Shown one piece after another: positions 45,777 through 55,481 of a DNA stretch of 64,000 nucleotides. How positions within the stretch are numbered: the stretch's first letter is position 1; every line of letters starts with the position of its first letter. Position numbers and translations under genes: made by a program. The DNA is from Anaeromyxobacter paludicola (GTDB taxonomy: Bacteria > Myxococcota > Myxococcia > Myxococcales > Anaeromyxobacteraceae): assembly GCF_023169965.1 (NCBI RefSeq), contig NZ_AP025592.1, positions 4,424,001-4,488,000 of the forward strand. Direction: 5' to 3'. The notes under the pieces are model-generated. The model saw only the letters and a list, made by a program, of their open reading frames with translations, was not told the DNA's origin and did not search any database.

Positions 45777-46270
45777 GACTTCCTTCCTTTCCTTGTGTGG
45801 GATGCTGCCAGGGCGGCCGACGAGGTCGGCCGTGGTCTCGAGGCTTCGGCGGCGGCGGCGAGGTCGGGCGCGAGCCCGGCGATGCGGTCGCAGCCGAGGG
45901 CCTCCTGGACGGCGGGGAACAGGGTCGCTTCCTCGAAGCGCGCGTGCTCCACGAGCTTCCTCTCCATGGCTGCGAGCGCCTCTGCCCGCGCGGCGCCGCG
46001 CGCCTCCCGGAGCTCGCGAGCGAGGCGCCGGAGCGCCACGTGGTCGCTGAGCGTGAACACGATGGCGGCGTCGGCTTCCGAGAGTCGCCCGGCGAGCTCG
46101 GGGAGGAGGACCTCCTCCTCGGCGCGGCAGTGTGGGAGCACCTCGAGGTCCCAGAGCGCCAGCAGCCTCGAGGTGCGGTCCTCCTGCCCGGCGCTCGCCC
46201 AGCCCGCGACCTCCGCGAGCCAGCGCGCGTGCTCGGCCGAGAGGCGCCGGAGCGGGGGGCAGAGGGTCAT
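45773..46270 (-). CDS. Hemerythrin-domain protein
   Basis: A 165-residue four-helix protein with hemerythrin di-iron ligand pattern: His in AEHARWL, HCRAEEEVLLPEL, SDHVALRRL, and VEHARFEEATLFP. Such HHE domains bind O2 or NO or serve in Fe-S repair. It lies 11 bp after yceI and overlaps the SnoaL-like gene, so it is in the sigma-54 operon. Confidence 0.88.
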   Translation of the reverse strand: MTLCPPLRRLSAEHARWLAEVAGWASAGQEDRTSRLLALWDLEVLPHCRAEEEVLLPELAGRLSEADAAIVFTLSDHVALRRLARELREARGAARAEALAAMERKLVEHARFEEATLFPAVQEALGCDRIAGLAPDLAAAAEASRPRPTSSAALAASHTRKGRKS

Positions 46271-46281
46271 CGGCGGCTCCG

Positions 46282-46830
46282 CTACCCCACCTGCGCGGCG
46301 GCCTGCCGGATGGCCTGCAGCTCGATCTCGACGTCGACGCGGTCCGCGACGAGCACGCCGCCCGTCTCGAGCGCCTGGTTCCAGGTGAGGCCGAAGTCCT
46401 TGCGGTTGAGCGAGGCGGTCGCAGTGAAGCCGACGCGCTGGTTGCCCCACGGGTCCTTGCCCTGGCCCCCGTACTCGACCTCGAGCGGGACCTCGCGGGT
46501 GACGTCGCGGATGGTCAGGTCGCCGATGACGCGCAGGCGCTCGGGCGAGATGGCCTCGACGCGGCGGCTCTTGTAGCGCAGCGCCGGGTACTTCTGGGCG
46601 TCGAGGAAGTCGGGAGAGCGGAGGTGGTTGTCGCGGTCGGCGACTCCGGTGTCGATGCTCGCCGCCTCGATGTCGACCTCGACCGACGAGCGGGCGAGGT
46701 CCGCCGTGTCGAGCGCCAGCTTCGCGTTCCACTTCGCGAAGTGCCCCCGCACCTTCGAGATCACCATGTGCCGCACGGTGAGGTTCACCGAGGAGTGCGC
46801 GCCATCCACCTGCCAGCTCTCGTTCGCCAT
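46282..46830 (-). CDS. YceI-family lipid-binding protein
   Basis: A 182-residue YceI lipocalin-like barrel: WQVDGAHSSVNLTVRHM, GHFAKWNAKLALD, DFLDAQKYPALRYKS, VIGDLTIRDVTREVPLEV. No signal peptide is seen, so this form is likely cytoplasmic. YceI proteins bind isoprenoid or amphiphilic compounds. It is the first gene after a -24/-12 promoter at 46870-46885 and divergent from an XylR/DmpR-like activator. Confidence 0.9.
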   Translation of the reverse strand: MANESWQVDGAHSSVNLTVRHMVISKVRGHFAKWNAKLALDTADLARSSVEVDIEAASIDTGVADRDNHLRSPDFLDAQKYPALRYKSRRVEAISPERLRVIGDLTIRDVTREVPLEVEYGGQGKDPWGNQRVGFTATASLNRKDFGLTWNQALETGGVLVADRVDVEIELQAIRQAAAQVG

Positions 46831-46869
46831 GTTCGTTCTCCAGTGTGGGTTCGTCCTGGCGATGGGGAT

Positions 46870-46885
46870 TGCATCGCGGAGGCCA
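46870..46885 (-). promoter_or_regulatory. Sigma-54 promoter of the yceI operon
   Basis: On the minus strand TGGCCTCCGCGATGCA has GG and GC separated by exactly 10 bp and retains TGGC and TGCA of the -24/-12 consensus. The start point would be near 46860, about 30 nt before the yceI ATG, leaving room for its GGAG ribosome site. Confidence 0.7.
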
Positions 46886-46948
46886 GGTGGCAGCGCCGGG
46901 TAACCTCGCGAAATCACGGCAGACCGCTCGGGGCAGCGCAACGGGAAC

Positions 46949-46982
46949 CAGCTCATTATGATACGGCCCAGCTCAGTTCGAT
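46949..46982. promoter_or_regulatory. Tandem repeats, candidate activator (UAS) sites
   Basis: CAGCTCATTATGAT (46949-46962) and CAGCTCAGTTCGAT (46969-46982) share 10-11 of 14 bases with a 20-bp period, i.e. the same face of the helix. They lie 64-110 bp upstream of the sigma-54 promoter and just before the activator gene, the usual place for enhancer sites of XylR/DmpR proteins. Confidence 0.55.
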
Positions 46983-47013
46983 CAGGCCGGTGAACCGATT
47001 CCTGGAGGAGCGC

Positions 47014-48705
<1,692 letters not shown>

Positions 48706-48742
48706 CGGCGGAGGCGGCTTGCGCCGCCCGCTCAGCGCGGCT

Positions 48743-48841
48743 TCAGGCCGAGCTCGTAAGAGCGCGGCGGAAGTCCTCCGCGGTCAGCGACGTCTCCCAG
48801 TAGCCGGTGGCGCGCGCGACGCCGGTTGCCGTGCCCCGCAC
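48743..48841 (-). pseudogene. Short coding remnant
   Basis: The 32-codon frame from GTG 48841 ends ATGYWETSLTAEDFRRALTSS, which looks like the tail of a real protein, but nothing upstream extends it (TGA lies just before). I cannot name the family. Probably debris at the junction with the lower-GC segment that begins here. Confidence 0.25.
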
Positions 48842-48847
48842 CCCGCC

Positions 48848-50254
48848 TCAGGAGAACTTGCGGATCAGCTGATGCAGACGATCGCAAGCCGCGGGAAGCT
48901 GGTCCTCGACAGCCGTGGCGACGCCGAGAATGAGCCCCGAGCGTTGATTGCCGCCAGGACTGAACCACGTCGAAAGTGGAGAAGGCGCCAACCCATGGGC
49001 GAATGCTTCCCGGGCGATGACGTCATCGCGCGCGCCGTCGGGCAGCGGGAGCAGCTGTGCGAGGCCAGCCGGGTGCGCGGAAAGCCCCTTGGCCTCCAGC
49101 TGCGCACGCAGGGCATCGCTCCGGCCCGCGTACACGCGCTTCATGCGGCGCAGATGTCGCATGTAATGTCCGTCCCGGATGAACTCGGCAGTTGCCAGCT
49201 GCACAGCGGGTCCGGGGGCAGGGGCGAGACACGCTACTGCCTCGGAATACTGCGCAACCAGCGCGGCGGGCACGACGACGAAGCCCAGTCGAAGCGTAGG
49301 GCTGATCGTCTTGCTGAACGAACCGATATGGATGACGCGTCCGGCACTGTCCAGTGATGCCAGGCTGGGGGCAGCACGTCGCTTCAGCTGAAGCTCGCCG
49401 AGGTAGTCATCCTCGATGATCCACGCACTCGTGCGCGTTGCCCATTCGATGAGCTCAATCCTACGAGCGAGCGACAGGGTCCCACCGAGTGGAGCTTGTT
49501 GCCCCGGTGTCACGAGCGCCACGGCGGCATCAGGCGCGTGCTTCAAGCCGTAGGAGACGTCGAGGCCGTCTTCGTCAACGGGGATCGGAACCGGGGAGAT
49601 CTGGGCGATCTCGAGCGCTCTGCGGCTTGGCGGAAACCCCGGATTCTCCACCCAGGCAGTTTGCCCTTCGGGTCTCAGTACCCTGAGCGTGACGCCGAGC
49701 GCGCCGGAGAAGCCTGCCGCGACGAATATCTGGGATGGACGGCACTCGATGCCCCGCGCCAGCGCCAGATGCGCCGCAATCTCGGACTTGAGCTCGAGCT
49801 CGCCGCGAGGATCAGGATAGATCGCGGGAGCGACTACCTCGGCGCGCGCGGCCTGAGCGCGCAGCCGAGCGAAGAGCGCTACCGGGAAGCAGTCGGGTGC
49901 GGGAACGCCATTCTGGAAGATGGCCGGCCCAGAAAGAACATCCTGGTAGAGCGCAGGCAACAGATCTGTTCCTGCAGACGGCTCGGGCCTTGCGCGCTTC
50001 GCGGGACGATGGGCGACCCTGGTGCCGCCCGAGCGTGACGCCGTGATCAGCTGCTCATCGACCAACCGCTCGTAAGCCGTCTTGACGGTGCCCCGTGCCA
50101 CGCCCAGTTGCGCTGCGAGGTCGAGCCAGGAGGGCAGCCTTGCGCCTGGAGCGAGCACGCCGCCGTCGATGGCAGCGGTGATGCCACGGCGGATCTGTTC
50201 CGCCAAAGACGTCTTCGACGCCCGGTCCAACTGCAGATTCAAAGTCTTCGACAT
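48848..50254 (-). CDS. MocR-type GntR regulator with aminotransferase domain
   Basis: A 468-residue PdxR/MocR-like protein: N-terminal GntR winged helix (LPSWLDLAAQLGVARGTVKTAYERL) and a class I aminotransferase-like domain with the PLP lysine in GSFSKTISPTLRLG. These regulators bind PLP and act on neighbouring genes. ATG 50254 is used. Codon use and GC are noticeably lower than around it, as in the divergent cytochrome and AhpD-like genes, suggesting the three arrived together and that it may control them. Confidence 0.9.
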   Translation of the reverse strand: MSKTLNLQLDRASKTSLAEQIRRGITAAIDGGVLAPGARLPSWLDLAAQLGVARGTVKTAYERLVDEQLITASRSGGTRVAHRPAKRARPEPSAGTDLLPALYQDVLSGPAIFQNGVPAPDCFPVALFARLRAQAARAEVVAPAIYPDPRGELELKSEIAAHLALARGIECRPSQIFVAAGFSGALGVTLRVLRPEGQTAWVENPGFPPSRRALEIAQISPVPIPVDEDGLDVSYGLKHAPDAAVALVTPGQQAPLGGTLSLARRIELIEWATRTSAWIIEDDYLGELQLKRRAAPSLASLDSAGRVIHIGSFSKTISPTLRLGFVVVPAALVAQYSEAVACLAPAPGPAVQLATAEFIRDGHYMRHLRRMKRVYAGRSDALRAQLEAKGLSAHPAGLAQLLPLPDGARDDVIAREAFAHGLAPSPLSTWFSPGGNQRSGLILGVATAVEDQLPAACDRLHQLIRKFS

Positions 50255-50592
50255 GTCCCTCGTACACCAACAAGCGGGGATTCTGGCCCGACGTAACGGA
50301 TCGGCATCCTGATCCATCCCAGAGTCACAGCTGGCGGCCGAGCGCGTCTACCTGTGCCCGGCCGCCAACCGTGCGGGAGGGCGTGGGCACGAGCGCTGGA
50401 CACTTCGCCCGCAGCGGGGTGGTCGCACCGGACCCTCGATGCGTGCCTGCTGGTACATCGGGAAGACGCGTTTCTGGTTCTGTTTCGTGAACCTCGATGA
50501 TCGCATAGTCCGACGCGTGCTGGTGAGCACCCGTCGGCTCCGCCGGCGGCCACCGACAGGACACGAAGGTCCCAAACGCAAAGAAGGGAAGG
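50255..50592. promoter_or_regulatory. Divergent promoter region, MocR versus cytochrome
   Basis: A 338-bp gap without a convincing gene. It should hold both promoters. I see only a small palindrome GGTGAGCACC near 50524 and no clear MocR direct repeats. Short frames here read poorly and are not called. Confidence 0.4.
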
Positions 50593-51906
50593 ATGATCGT
50601 TCACATCAGGCTGATCTCCGGCGCGGCCCTGCTCGTCGCGCTTCTTGCAGCGAAGGCCACTCGCGGCAGCACCGCTGGTGGAAGCGCACTCGAGGACCCG
50701 CGCAGCTCGCTGGCGGCGCGCGGCGCCAGGCAGGGCGAGCGGTCGGGCGCGAAGACCGGTGAGCCCGCGCCGGCGGTCACGTTCCCCCTGGGAACCGCGA
50801 CTCCGCCGGAAGCGTGCGGCGAGTGTCACGGTGCCATCTATCGCGAGTACATGTTCGGAGTCGGCGGCGATACGCACGCGGCTCGGCCCTCACCGAGCCC
50901 GGCAGTCACTCCCGGCAAGCCGGCCGATGTCTCCTCTTCCCGCAGCGCCCACGCCGGGAGCGGGTCCCCGATAGCAGGCGTGAGCGCGGAAGCGACCCCC
51001 TCCTGCAACGGCTGTCACTCTCCGAGGTCGTTCGAGATTCCGGGCATGGATCTGGCGGGCAAGGCGCCCCCTCACGCGGGACACGCCACGAAGGGTGCCC
51101 TCACCTGCGCGGGGTGTCACCTCACGAAGGACGGAGGGATTCGAGCCGTGCGCGACGTGAACGCTCCGCACGGAACCGTCGTCGACCCGGCATTGCAGAG
51201 CTCGGCACTGTGCGCCCAGTGCCACGGCTTCTACGAGACGGGTGAGCGCATCGTTGGGAAGGAGATGCAGACCTTCCTGGAGTGGCAGCGGGACTACTTC
51301 CAGCCTGGGCTGGGGAAGCAGCAGTGTCAGGACTGTCACATGCCGCGCACACTGCGTAAGAGAGCCGAGGGCTTCGATGTCCCGCCGCGGGCCGTCGCGC
51401 GGCATCTCTGGACGGGCGGCTGCTCTCGTCAGCGCCACCTGGGGTCGCTGAGCCTGACTGTCGTGCGTGAGCAGGTGGGGTCGCGCAAGCTCTCCTTCCA
51501 TGTGAGCAACATCGGTGCGGGGCACTCGGTGCCGACTGGGATGGCCCGGCGTGCGGTCTATCTGCGCGTGGAAGTGCTGGACATGAAGGGGAATTCCATC
51601 GGCGGCAAGGAATGGATGTTCGCTCCGTTCAAGGGGGATCGCCCCGATGACAAGGCATTTCTCCAGCAGGACGAGAAGCTCGGCGCCGCCGGCGCTGCTC
51701 TGGCTCGGGGCGACGCACAGGGGCCCCATGAGGCCAACATCCGGGCGGGCGAAGAGCGGGTTCTGAACTGGGAACCGGCGCTGGCGCCCGGGAAGTACAC
51801 GGTGAAGGCGCGTCTCTCCTACGCGTTGGACCGATTTGCCGAACGTCCGGCCGTGGACGATCGATCGGTGCTCGCCAAGGAAACCCTTTCCGTCTCGATC
51901 CCGTGA
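50593..51906 (+). CDS. Pentaheme cytochrome c, paralog of the 32560 gene
   Basis: A 437-residue exported protein with signal peptide and five heme sites (CGECH, CNGCH, CAGCH, CAQCH, CQDCH). It shares architecture and long conserved blocks with the protein at 32560 (KQQCQDCHMPRTLRK, RAVARHLWTGG, NIGAGHSVPTG, QGPHEANIRAGEERVLNW). Base composition is less GC-rich than its paralog, implying separate ancestry rather than a recent local duplication. It is divergent from a MocR regulator and upstream of an AhpD-like gene. Confidence 0.9.
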   Translation: MIVHIRLISGAALLVALLAAKATRGSTAGGSALEDPRSSLAARGARQGERSGAKTGEPAPAVTFPLGTATPPEACGECHGAIYREYMFGVGGDTHAARPSPSPAVTPGKPADVSSSRSAHAGSGSPIAGVSAEATPSCNGCHSPRSFEIPGMDLAGKAPPHAGHATKGALTCAGCHLTKDGGIRAVRDVNAPHGTVVDPALQSSALCAQCHGFYETGERIVGKEMQTFLEWQRDYFQPGLGKQQCQDCHMPRTLRKRAEGFDVPPRAVARHLWTGGCSRQRHLGSLSLTVVREQVGSRKLSFHVSNIGAGHSVPTGMARRAVYLRVEVLDMKGNSIGGKEWMFAPFKGDRPDDKAFLQQDEKLGAAGAALARGDAQGPHEANIRAGEERVLNWEPALAPGKYTVKARLSYALDRFAERPAVDDRSVLAKETLSVSIP

Positions 51907-51993
51907 GTCGGCGGGTCCGCGAGCGCATCGTCCACCGCGGTCGCTGTAGCCGGGCGGATGGCTGTACATCACGATGAAATCAGAGGTTCTGAG

Positions 51994-52455
51994 ATGAGCG
52001 AGAGACTGGATTACACGAAGGTTGCGCCGGGCGGAGTGAAGGCGTTCGGCGGTGTCTATGCGTACATCATGCAGTCCGGGCTTCACGAGGGGTTGGTCGA
52101 GCTGGTCTACCTGCGCGTCAGCCAGATCAACGGATGCGCCTTTTGCCTCGACATGCATACCCGCGACCTCGTCAAGAAGGGGATGAGCATCGAGAAGCTG
52201 GCGCTCGTCCAGGCATGGCGTGAGGCCGGCAATCTGTTCAGTGCTCGTGAACAGGCAGCACTGGCATGGGCGGAGTCGGTGACGCGGGTGGCAGAGACTG
52301 GCGTTCCGGATGAAGCCTTCCGGGCTGCCGCCTCCGTCTTCGGTGAGAAGGAGCTGGCCGACCTGACCATGGCAATCAGCCTGATGAATGCGTACAACCG
52401 ACTCGCCATCAGCTTCCGTCGCACACCGGAAGCTGTTCTCGCGGCGAAGCCCTGA
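51994..52455 (+). CDS. Carboxymuconolactone decarboxylase/AhpD-like protein
   Basis: A 153-residue AhpD-fold protein with active-site motif CAFCLDMH (CxxCxxxH), typical of alkylhydroperoxidase-like carboxymuconolactone decarboxylase family members that reduce peroxides using the two cysteines. ATG 51994 follows AGAGG. MocR regulators are often paired with this family, which supports linking it to the gene at 48848. Confidence 0.88.
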   Translation: MSERLDYTKVAPGGVKAFGGVYAYIMQSGLHEGLVELVYLRVSQINGCAFCLDMHTRDLVKKGMSIEKLALVQAWREAGNLFSAREQAALAWAESVTRVAETGVPDEAFRAAASVFGEKELADLTMAISLMNAYNRLAISFRRTPEAVLAAKP

Positions 52456-52520
52456 CGGCCTGGGCCGGACTGGACGCCCGTTGCCTGGGCGAGCGCGTCC
52501 GACAGTCAACGAAGATCTCA

Positions 52521-52667
52521 GAGTGCGAGGAGCTGCTGGCCGGCTTCCCGCGGGTAAATCAGCGCTTCTACTCGCTGGCCCGCCTCTCGCGGCGACTGCG
52601 GCGCTCACCGGTCGGGATGTGGTGGACCCTTCCCTTGAACCTCGCGTACCGATCCCTGCTTCGATGA
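52521..52667 (+). pseudogene. C-terminal fragment of an unidentified enzyme
   Basis: The frame ending at TGA 52665 reads EELLAGFPRVNQRFYSLARL then WWTLPLNLAYRSLLR, which looks like a genuine protein C-terminus; it is faintly reminiscent of the tails of B12-binding radical SAM proteins, though I am not certain. No start or upstream domain remains. It sits at the right edge of the lower-GC segment. Confidence 0.35.
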
Positions 52668-52676
52668 AGGCATCTC

Positions 52677-53246
52677 CTAGAATTGCAACTCGATCCTCCT
52701 GTCAGGGATGAGCCACATGAGCGCCACGATCACGTAGATCGCGTCCGAGATCCGCGCGTGGACGAAGGCCAAGGGTATGGCGACCGCGTACATTGCGGCG
52801 GACAGCTTGCCCTTCAGGTCCCTGCCCACCGCCGCGGCCAGCCGGGAGTCCCTTCCCTGGTCGGCGATGAGCGCCGCCTGCAGGATCACGTACGCGAGCC
52901 CGGACAGGAGCAGCACGACACCGTACGCGGCCGTCGGCAGCGGCGCGAAATGGTTCTCCCCCATCCACCCGGTCACGAAGGGCACCAGCGAGAGCCAGAA
53001 CAGCAGGTGCAGGTTCGCCCACAGGATCTTGCCGTTGATGCGCGACGCTGCGTGAAGCATGTGGTGATGGTTGTTCCAGTAGATCCCGAGCATGACGAAG
53101 CTCAGAGCGTAGGTCAGGAACTCCGGCAGGAGCGGCCGCAGCGCCTCGAGCTCGGCGCCGCGTGGAATCTTGAGCTCGAGGACCATGATCGTGATGAGGA
53201 TGGCGATCACGCCGTCGCTGAACGCCTCGAGCCGACCCTTGTTCAT
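52677..53246 (-). CDS. TMEM175-like (DUF1211) potassium channel family protein
   Basis: A 189-residue membrane protein with the family signature RLEAFSDGVIAILITIMVLE in its first helix and about six TM segments, including YWNNHHHMLHAA. Bacterial TMEM175 homologs form K+-permeable channels. It is divergent from the DUF1223 gene across about 70 bp. Confidence 0.9.
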   Translation of the reverse strand: MNKGRLEAFSDGVIAILITIMVLELKIPRGAELEALRPLLPEFLTYALSFVMLGIYWNNHHHMLHAASRINGKILWANLHLLFWLSLVPFVTGWMGENHFAPLPTAAYGVVLLLSGLAYVILQAALIADQGRDSRLAAAVGRDLKGKLSAAMYAVAIPLAFVHARISDAIYVIVALMWLIPDRRIELQF

Positions 53247-53317
53247 CGGTGCTCCTCTTCGGACCCCCGGGACGAAGGATGCTGTAACGGCGCGCTCCTC
53301 TCCGCGTACTCGACTGT

Positions 53318-54214
53318 ATGCGCGACCTCGGCATGAGCGGCACCCAGACCCGTCCTGCTCCTCGCGCAGGGCGCCTGGCCTGGAAGGGGCTGGTCGCCGC
53401 GGTCGCGGCGTCGCTGGCCGGCACCGTCGGAGCGGCGGACACCACGCGCGTGCCGGTGCTCGTCGAGCTCTTCACCTCGGAAGGGTGCTCGTCCTGTCCG
53501 CCGGCAGACGCTGCCCTGAGCCGCCTGCTTCGCGACCAGCCGATCGCCGGTGTGCGGATCATCGCGCTCTCGGAGCACGTGGACTACTGGGACGGGCTCG
53601 GATGGCGCGATCCCTTCTCTTCCAGGGCCTTCACGCGGCGGCAGGAGGCTTACGCGCGCCGGCTCCCGTCGGGAGGCGTCTACACGCCGCAGCTGGTGAT
53701 CGGCGGTGCGGTCCACCTCGTCGGGAGCAAGGAAGAGGGCGCGCGAGCCGCCATCGAGACCGCCGCGCGCGAGCCGGGGGGCGAAGTGTCGGCGCGCGTC
53801 GTGCCGGGCGCCGGGACGGAGCTGGAGGTGGCGGCGCGCTGGCCGGCCGGAATCCAGGCCCAGGTGCTCGTCGCGCTCGTCCAGGATCGGGCGGTCAGTC
53901 TGGTGGAGCGCGGCGAGAACGCGGGGCGCAGGCTCGAGCACGTCGCCATCGCGCGCGCCGTCTCGGCGGTCGGTTCGGGAAGCGGGTCGTTCTCGGGTCG
54001 CGTCAAGCTCCCCGGAGCGCAGGGTGCCGATCGCGCGGTCATCTTCGTGCAGGAGGGGGACGGCGGGCGTATCCACGGTGTCGCTTCGGTCGAGCTTGGG
54101 GACAGGAAGCAGGGGCGACGGCATGGGTCCGGGGGCTCGCGTCGAGGTAACCTCCTCGCGGATGCGGCGAGAGGCAGACGAGGAGGGCCTCATGGAGGCC
54201 TACGTCGAGGGTGA
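53318..54214 (+). CDS. DUF1223 secreted thioredoxin-fold protein
   Basis: A 298-residue protein with an N-terminal signal/anchor (about residues 20-40, ending VGAAD) and the DUF1223 hallmark VLVELFTSEGCSSCPPADAAL with a CxxC pair, then LSEHVDYWDGLGWRDPFSS and GGVYTPQLVIGG. The fold is thioredoxin-like, so a periplasmic redox role is likely. The start could also be ATG 53333. Its low-complexity tail overlaps the ECF sigma gene by 92 bp if the latter starts at 54123. Confidence 0.83.
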   Translation: MRDLGMSGTQTRPAPRAGRLAWKGLVAAVAASLAGTVGAADTTRVPVLVELFTSEGCSSCPPADAALSRLLRDQPIAGVRIIALSEHVDYWDGLGWRDPFSSRAFTRRQEAYARRLPSGGVYTPQLVIGGAVHLVGSKEEGARAAIETAAREPGGEVSARVVPGAGTELEVAARWPAGIQAQVLVALVQDRAVSLVERGENAGRRLEHVAIARAVSAVGSGSGSFSGRVKLPGAQGADRAVIFVQEGDGGRIHGVASVELGDRKQGRRHGSGGSRRGNLLADAARGRRGGPHGGLRRG

Positions 54215-54722
54215 CGTGGAGGCGTTCGAGCGCCTCTTTCGCTCGCTCGGCCCCTCGATCCATGCGTTCTTCGTGCGCTCGATGGGGCGAGGCACCGTCG
54301 CCGAGGATCTCTTGCAGACGACCTTCCTCAAGATCCACGCGGCCCGCGGCCGCTGGCGCCGCGGAGAGGCGGTGCGCCCGTGGGCCTTCACGATCGCCGC
54401 CCGGGTGCGGGTCGACTGGCTGCGAAGGCACGGGCGCGCCGAGGCGGAGCTGGACGAGGAGGTCGCCAGCGCCCGCGACCCCCGCGAGGATCCGGCCGAC
54501 GCCGCGGCGACGCAGGAGCGTTCGGCGCGGGTCCGCGAGGCGCTCGACGCGCTCCCGGAGCCACAGCGCGTGCTCGTCCACCTGCACCGGTTCGAGGGGA
54601 TGAGCTTCGCGCAGATCGGCGGGGTCCTCGGCATCTCCGAGGGAGCGGCCCGGGTGCGCGCCTTCCGGGCCTATGCGGCCCTGCGGAAGCTGCTCGCATA
54701 CCTGGTCGAGGAGGAGCGATGA
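54123..54722 (+). CDS. ECF-family RNA polymerase sigma factor
   Basis: A 199-residue sigma-70-like factor: region 2 (GDVEAFERLFRSL, EDLLQTTFLKIHAARGRW, VRPWAFTIAARVRVDWLR) and region 4 (LPEPQRVLVHLHRFEGMSF, GISEGAARVRAFRAYAALR). ATG 54123 has an AGGGG site but overlaps the DUF1223 gene; ATG 54162 or 54189 are alternatives closer to the usual ECF start. The downstream anti-sigma-like gene overlaps by 4 bp, so the pair is coexpressed. Confidence 0.9.
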   Translation: MGPGARVEVTSSRMRREADEEGLMEAYVEGDVEAFERLFRSLGPSIHAFFVRSMGRGTVAEDLLQTTFLKIHAARGRWRRGEAVRPWAFTIAARVRVDWLRRHGRAEAELDEEVASARDPREDPADAAATQERSARVREALDALPEPQRVLVHLHRFEGMSFAQIGGVLGISEGAARVRAFRAYAALRKLLAYLVEEER

Positions 54723-55474
54723 GCGCCGAGTGCGATCGCATCCGCGCCGACGCGCCGGGCCTCGCCGCGCTCCTCCCGGACGACCCCGAGCTGGTCTCGG
54801 CGACGTCCCACGCGCGCGGCTGTCCCGGGTGCGAGCGTGCGCTGCGCGAGGCGGGGCGGCTGCAGGTGCTCCTGGCGGAGCTGGAGCCCGAGCCGCTGCC
54901 GGCGGGAGCCCTGGAGCGGGTATCCCGCGAGGTCCGTAACGCGCGCCGGCGCGAGTCGTGGCGGCGCCTCGGCGGGTCCGTCGGGGCGGTCTGCATCTCG
55001 GCTCTGATCTTCGTGGGGTTCGCGCGGACGCGCGCGCAGTCCCCGGCCGACTGGGCGCTCGCGGCCGCGATGTGGGCGCTCGCCCTCGTCGTCGCCCTGG
55101 CGGCGAGCAGGAAGCCGCTGCTCGCCACGGTCATCGCCGTGGCCGCTTCGGGGACCGCCGCGGCCCTCTCCGGAGGGGCGGGCCCGCTCGTTCCATCGAT
55201 CGGGCTCGAGTGCGTCGCGACGGAGCTCGCGTCGGCGGCGGTCGTCGTATTGGCAGCCTGGCTGGTCGCCCGCGGCGGCGCCACGTCGCCGGCGCGCTCC
55301 GCGCTCGTGGTCGCAGCGGCGGCCGGGGCGCTGGCGGGCGACGCGGCGCTCCAGGTGACGTGCGCCGCACATGCGTACACCCCGCACCTGCTGGCCTTTC
55401 ACGTGGGCGGGGTCCTCCTCGCCGTCGCGGTCGCGAGCGTCGTCACGCGAGCGCCGCGCACGGCAAGCGCTTGA
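54719..55474 (+). CDS. Anti-sigma factor: zinc-type N-terminus plus NrsF-like 6-TM domain
   Basis: A 251-residue membrane protein. The N-terminal cytoplasmic part contains HARGCPGC (HxxxCxxC), the zinc-binding anti-sigma signature. The remainder has about six TM helices, with a Cys/His-containing late segment (TCAAHAYTPHLLAFHVGG) like DUF1109/NrsF anti-sigma factors. ATGA overlap with the ECF gene makes it the cognate anti-sigma. The thiol-rich make-up, next to DUF1223 and the methionine sulfoxide reductases, suggests an oxidative or metal signal. Confidence 0.78.
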   Translation: MSAECDRIRADAPGLAALLPDDPELVSATSHARGCPGCERALREAGRLQVLLAELEPEPLPAGALERVSREVRNARRRESWRRLGGSVGAVCISALIFVGFARTRAQSPADWALAAAMWALALVVALAASRKPLLATVIAVAASGTAAALSGGAGPLVPSIGLECVATELASAAVVVLAAWLVARGGATSPARSALVVAAAAGALAGDAALQVTCAAHAYTPHLLAFHVGGVLLAVAVASVVTRAPRTASA

Positions 55475-55481
55475 TGCGCGA

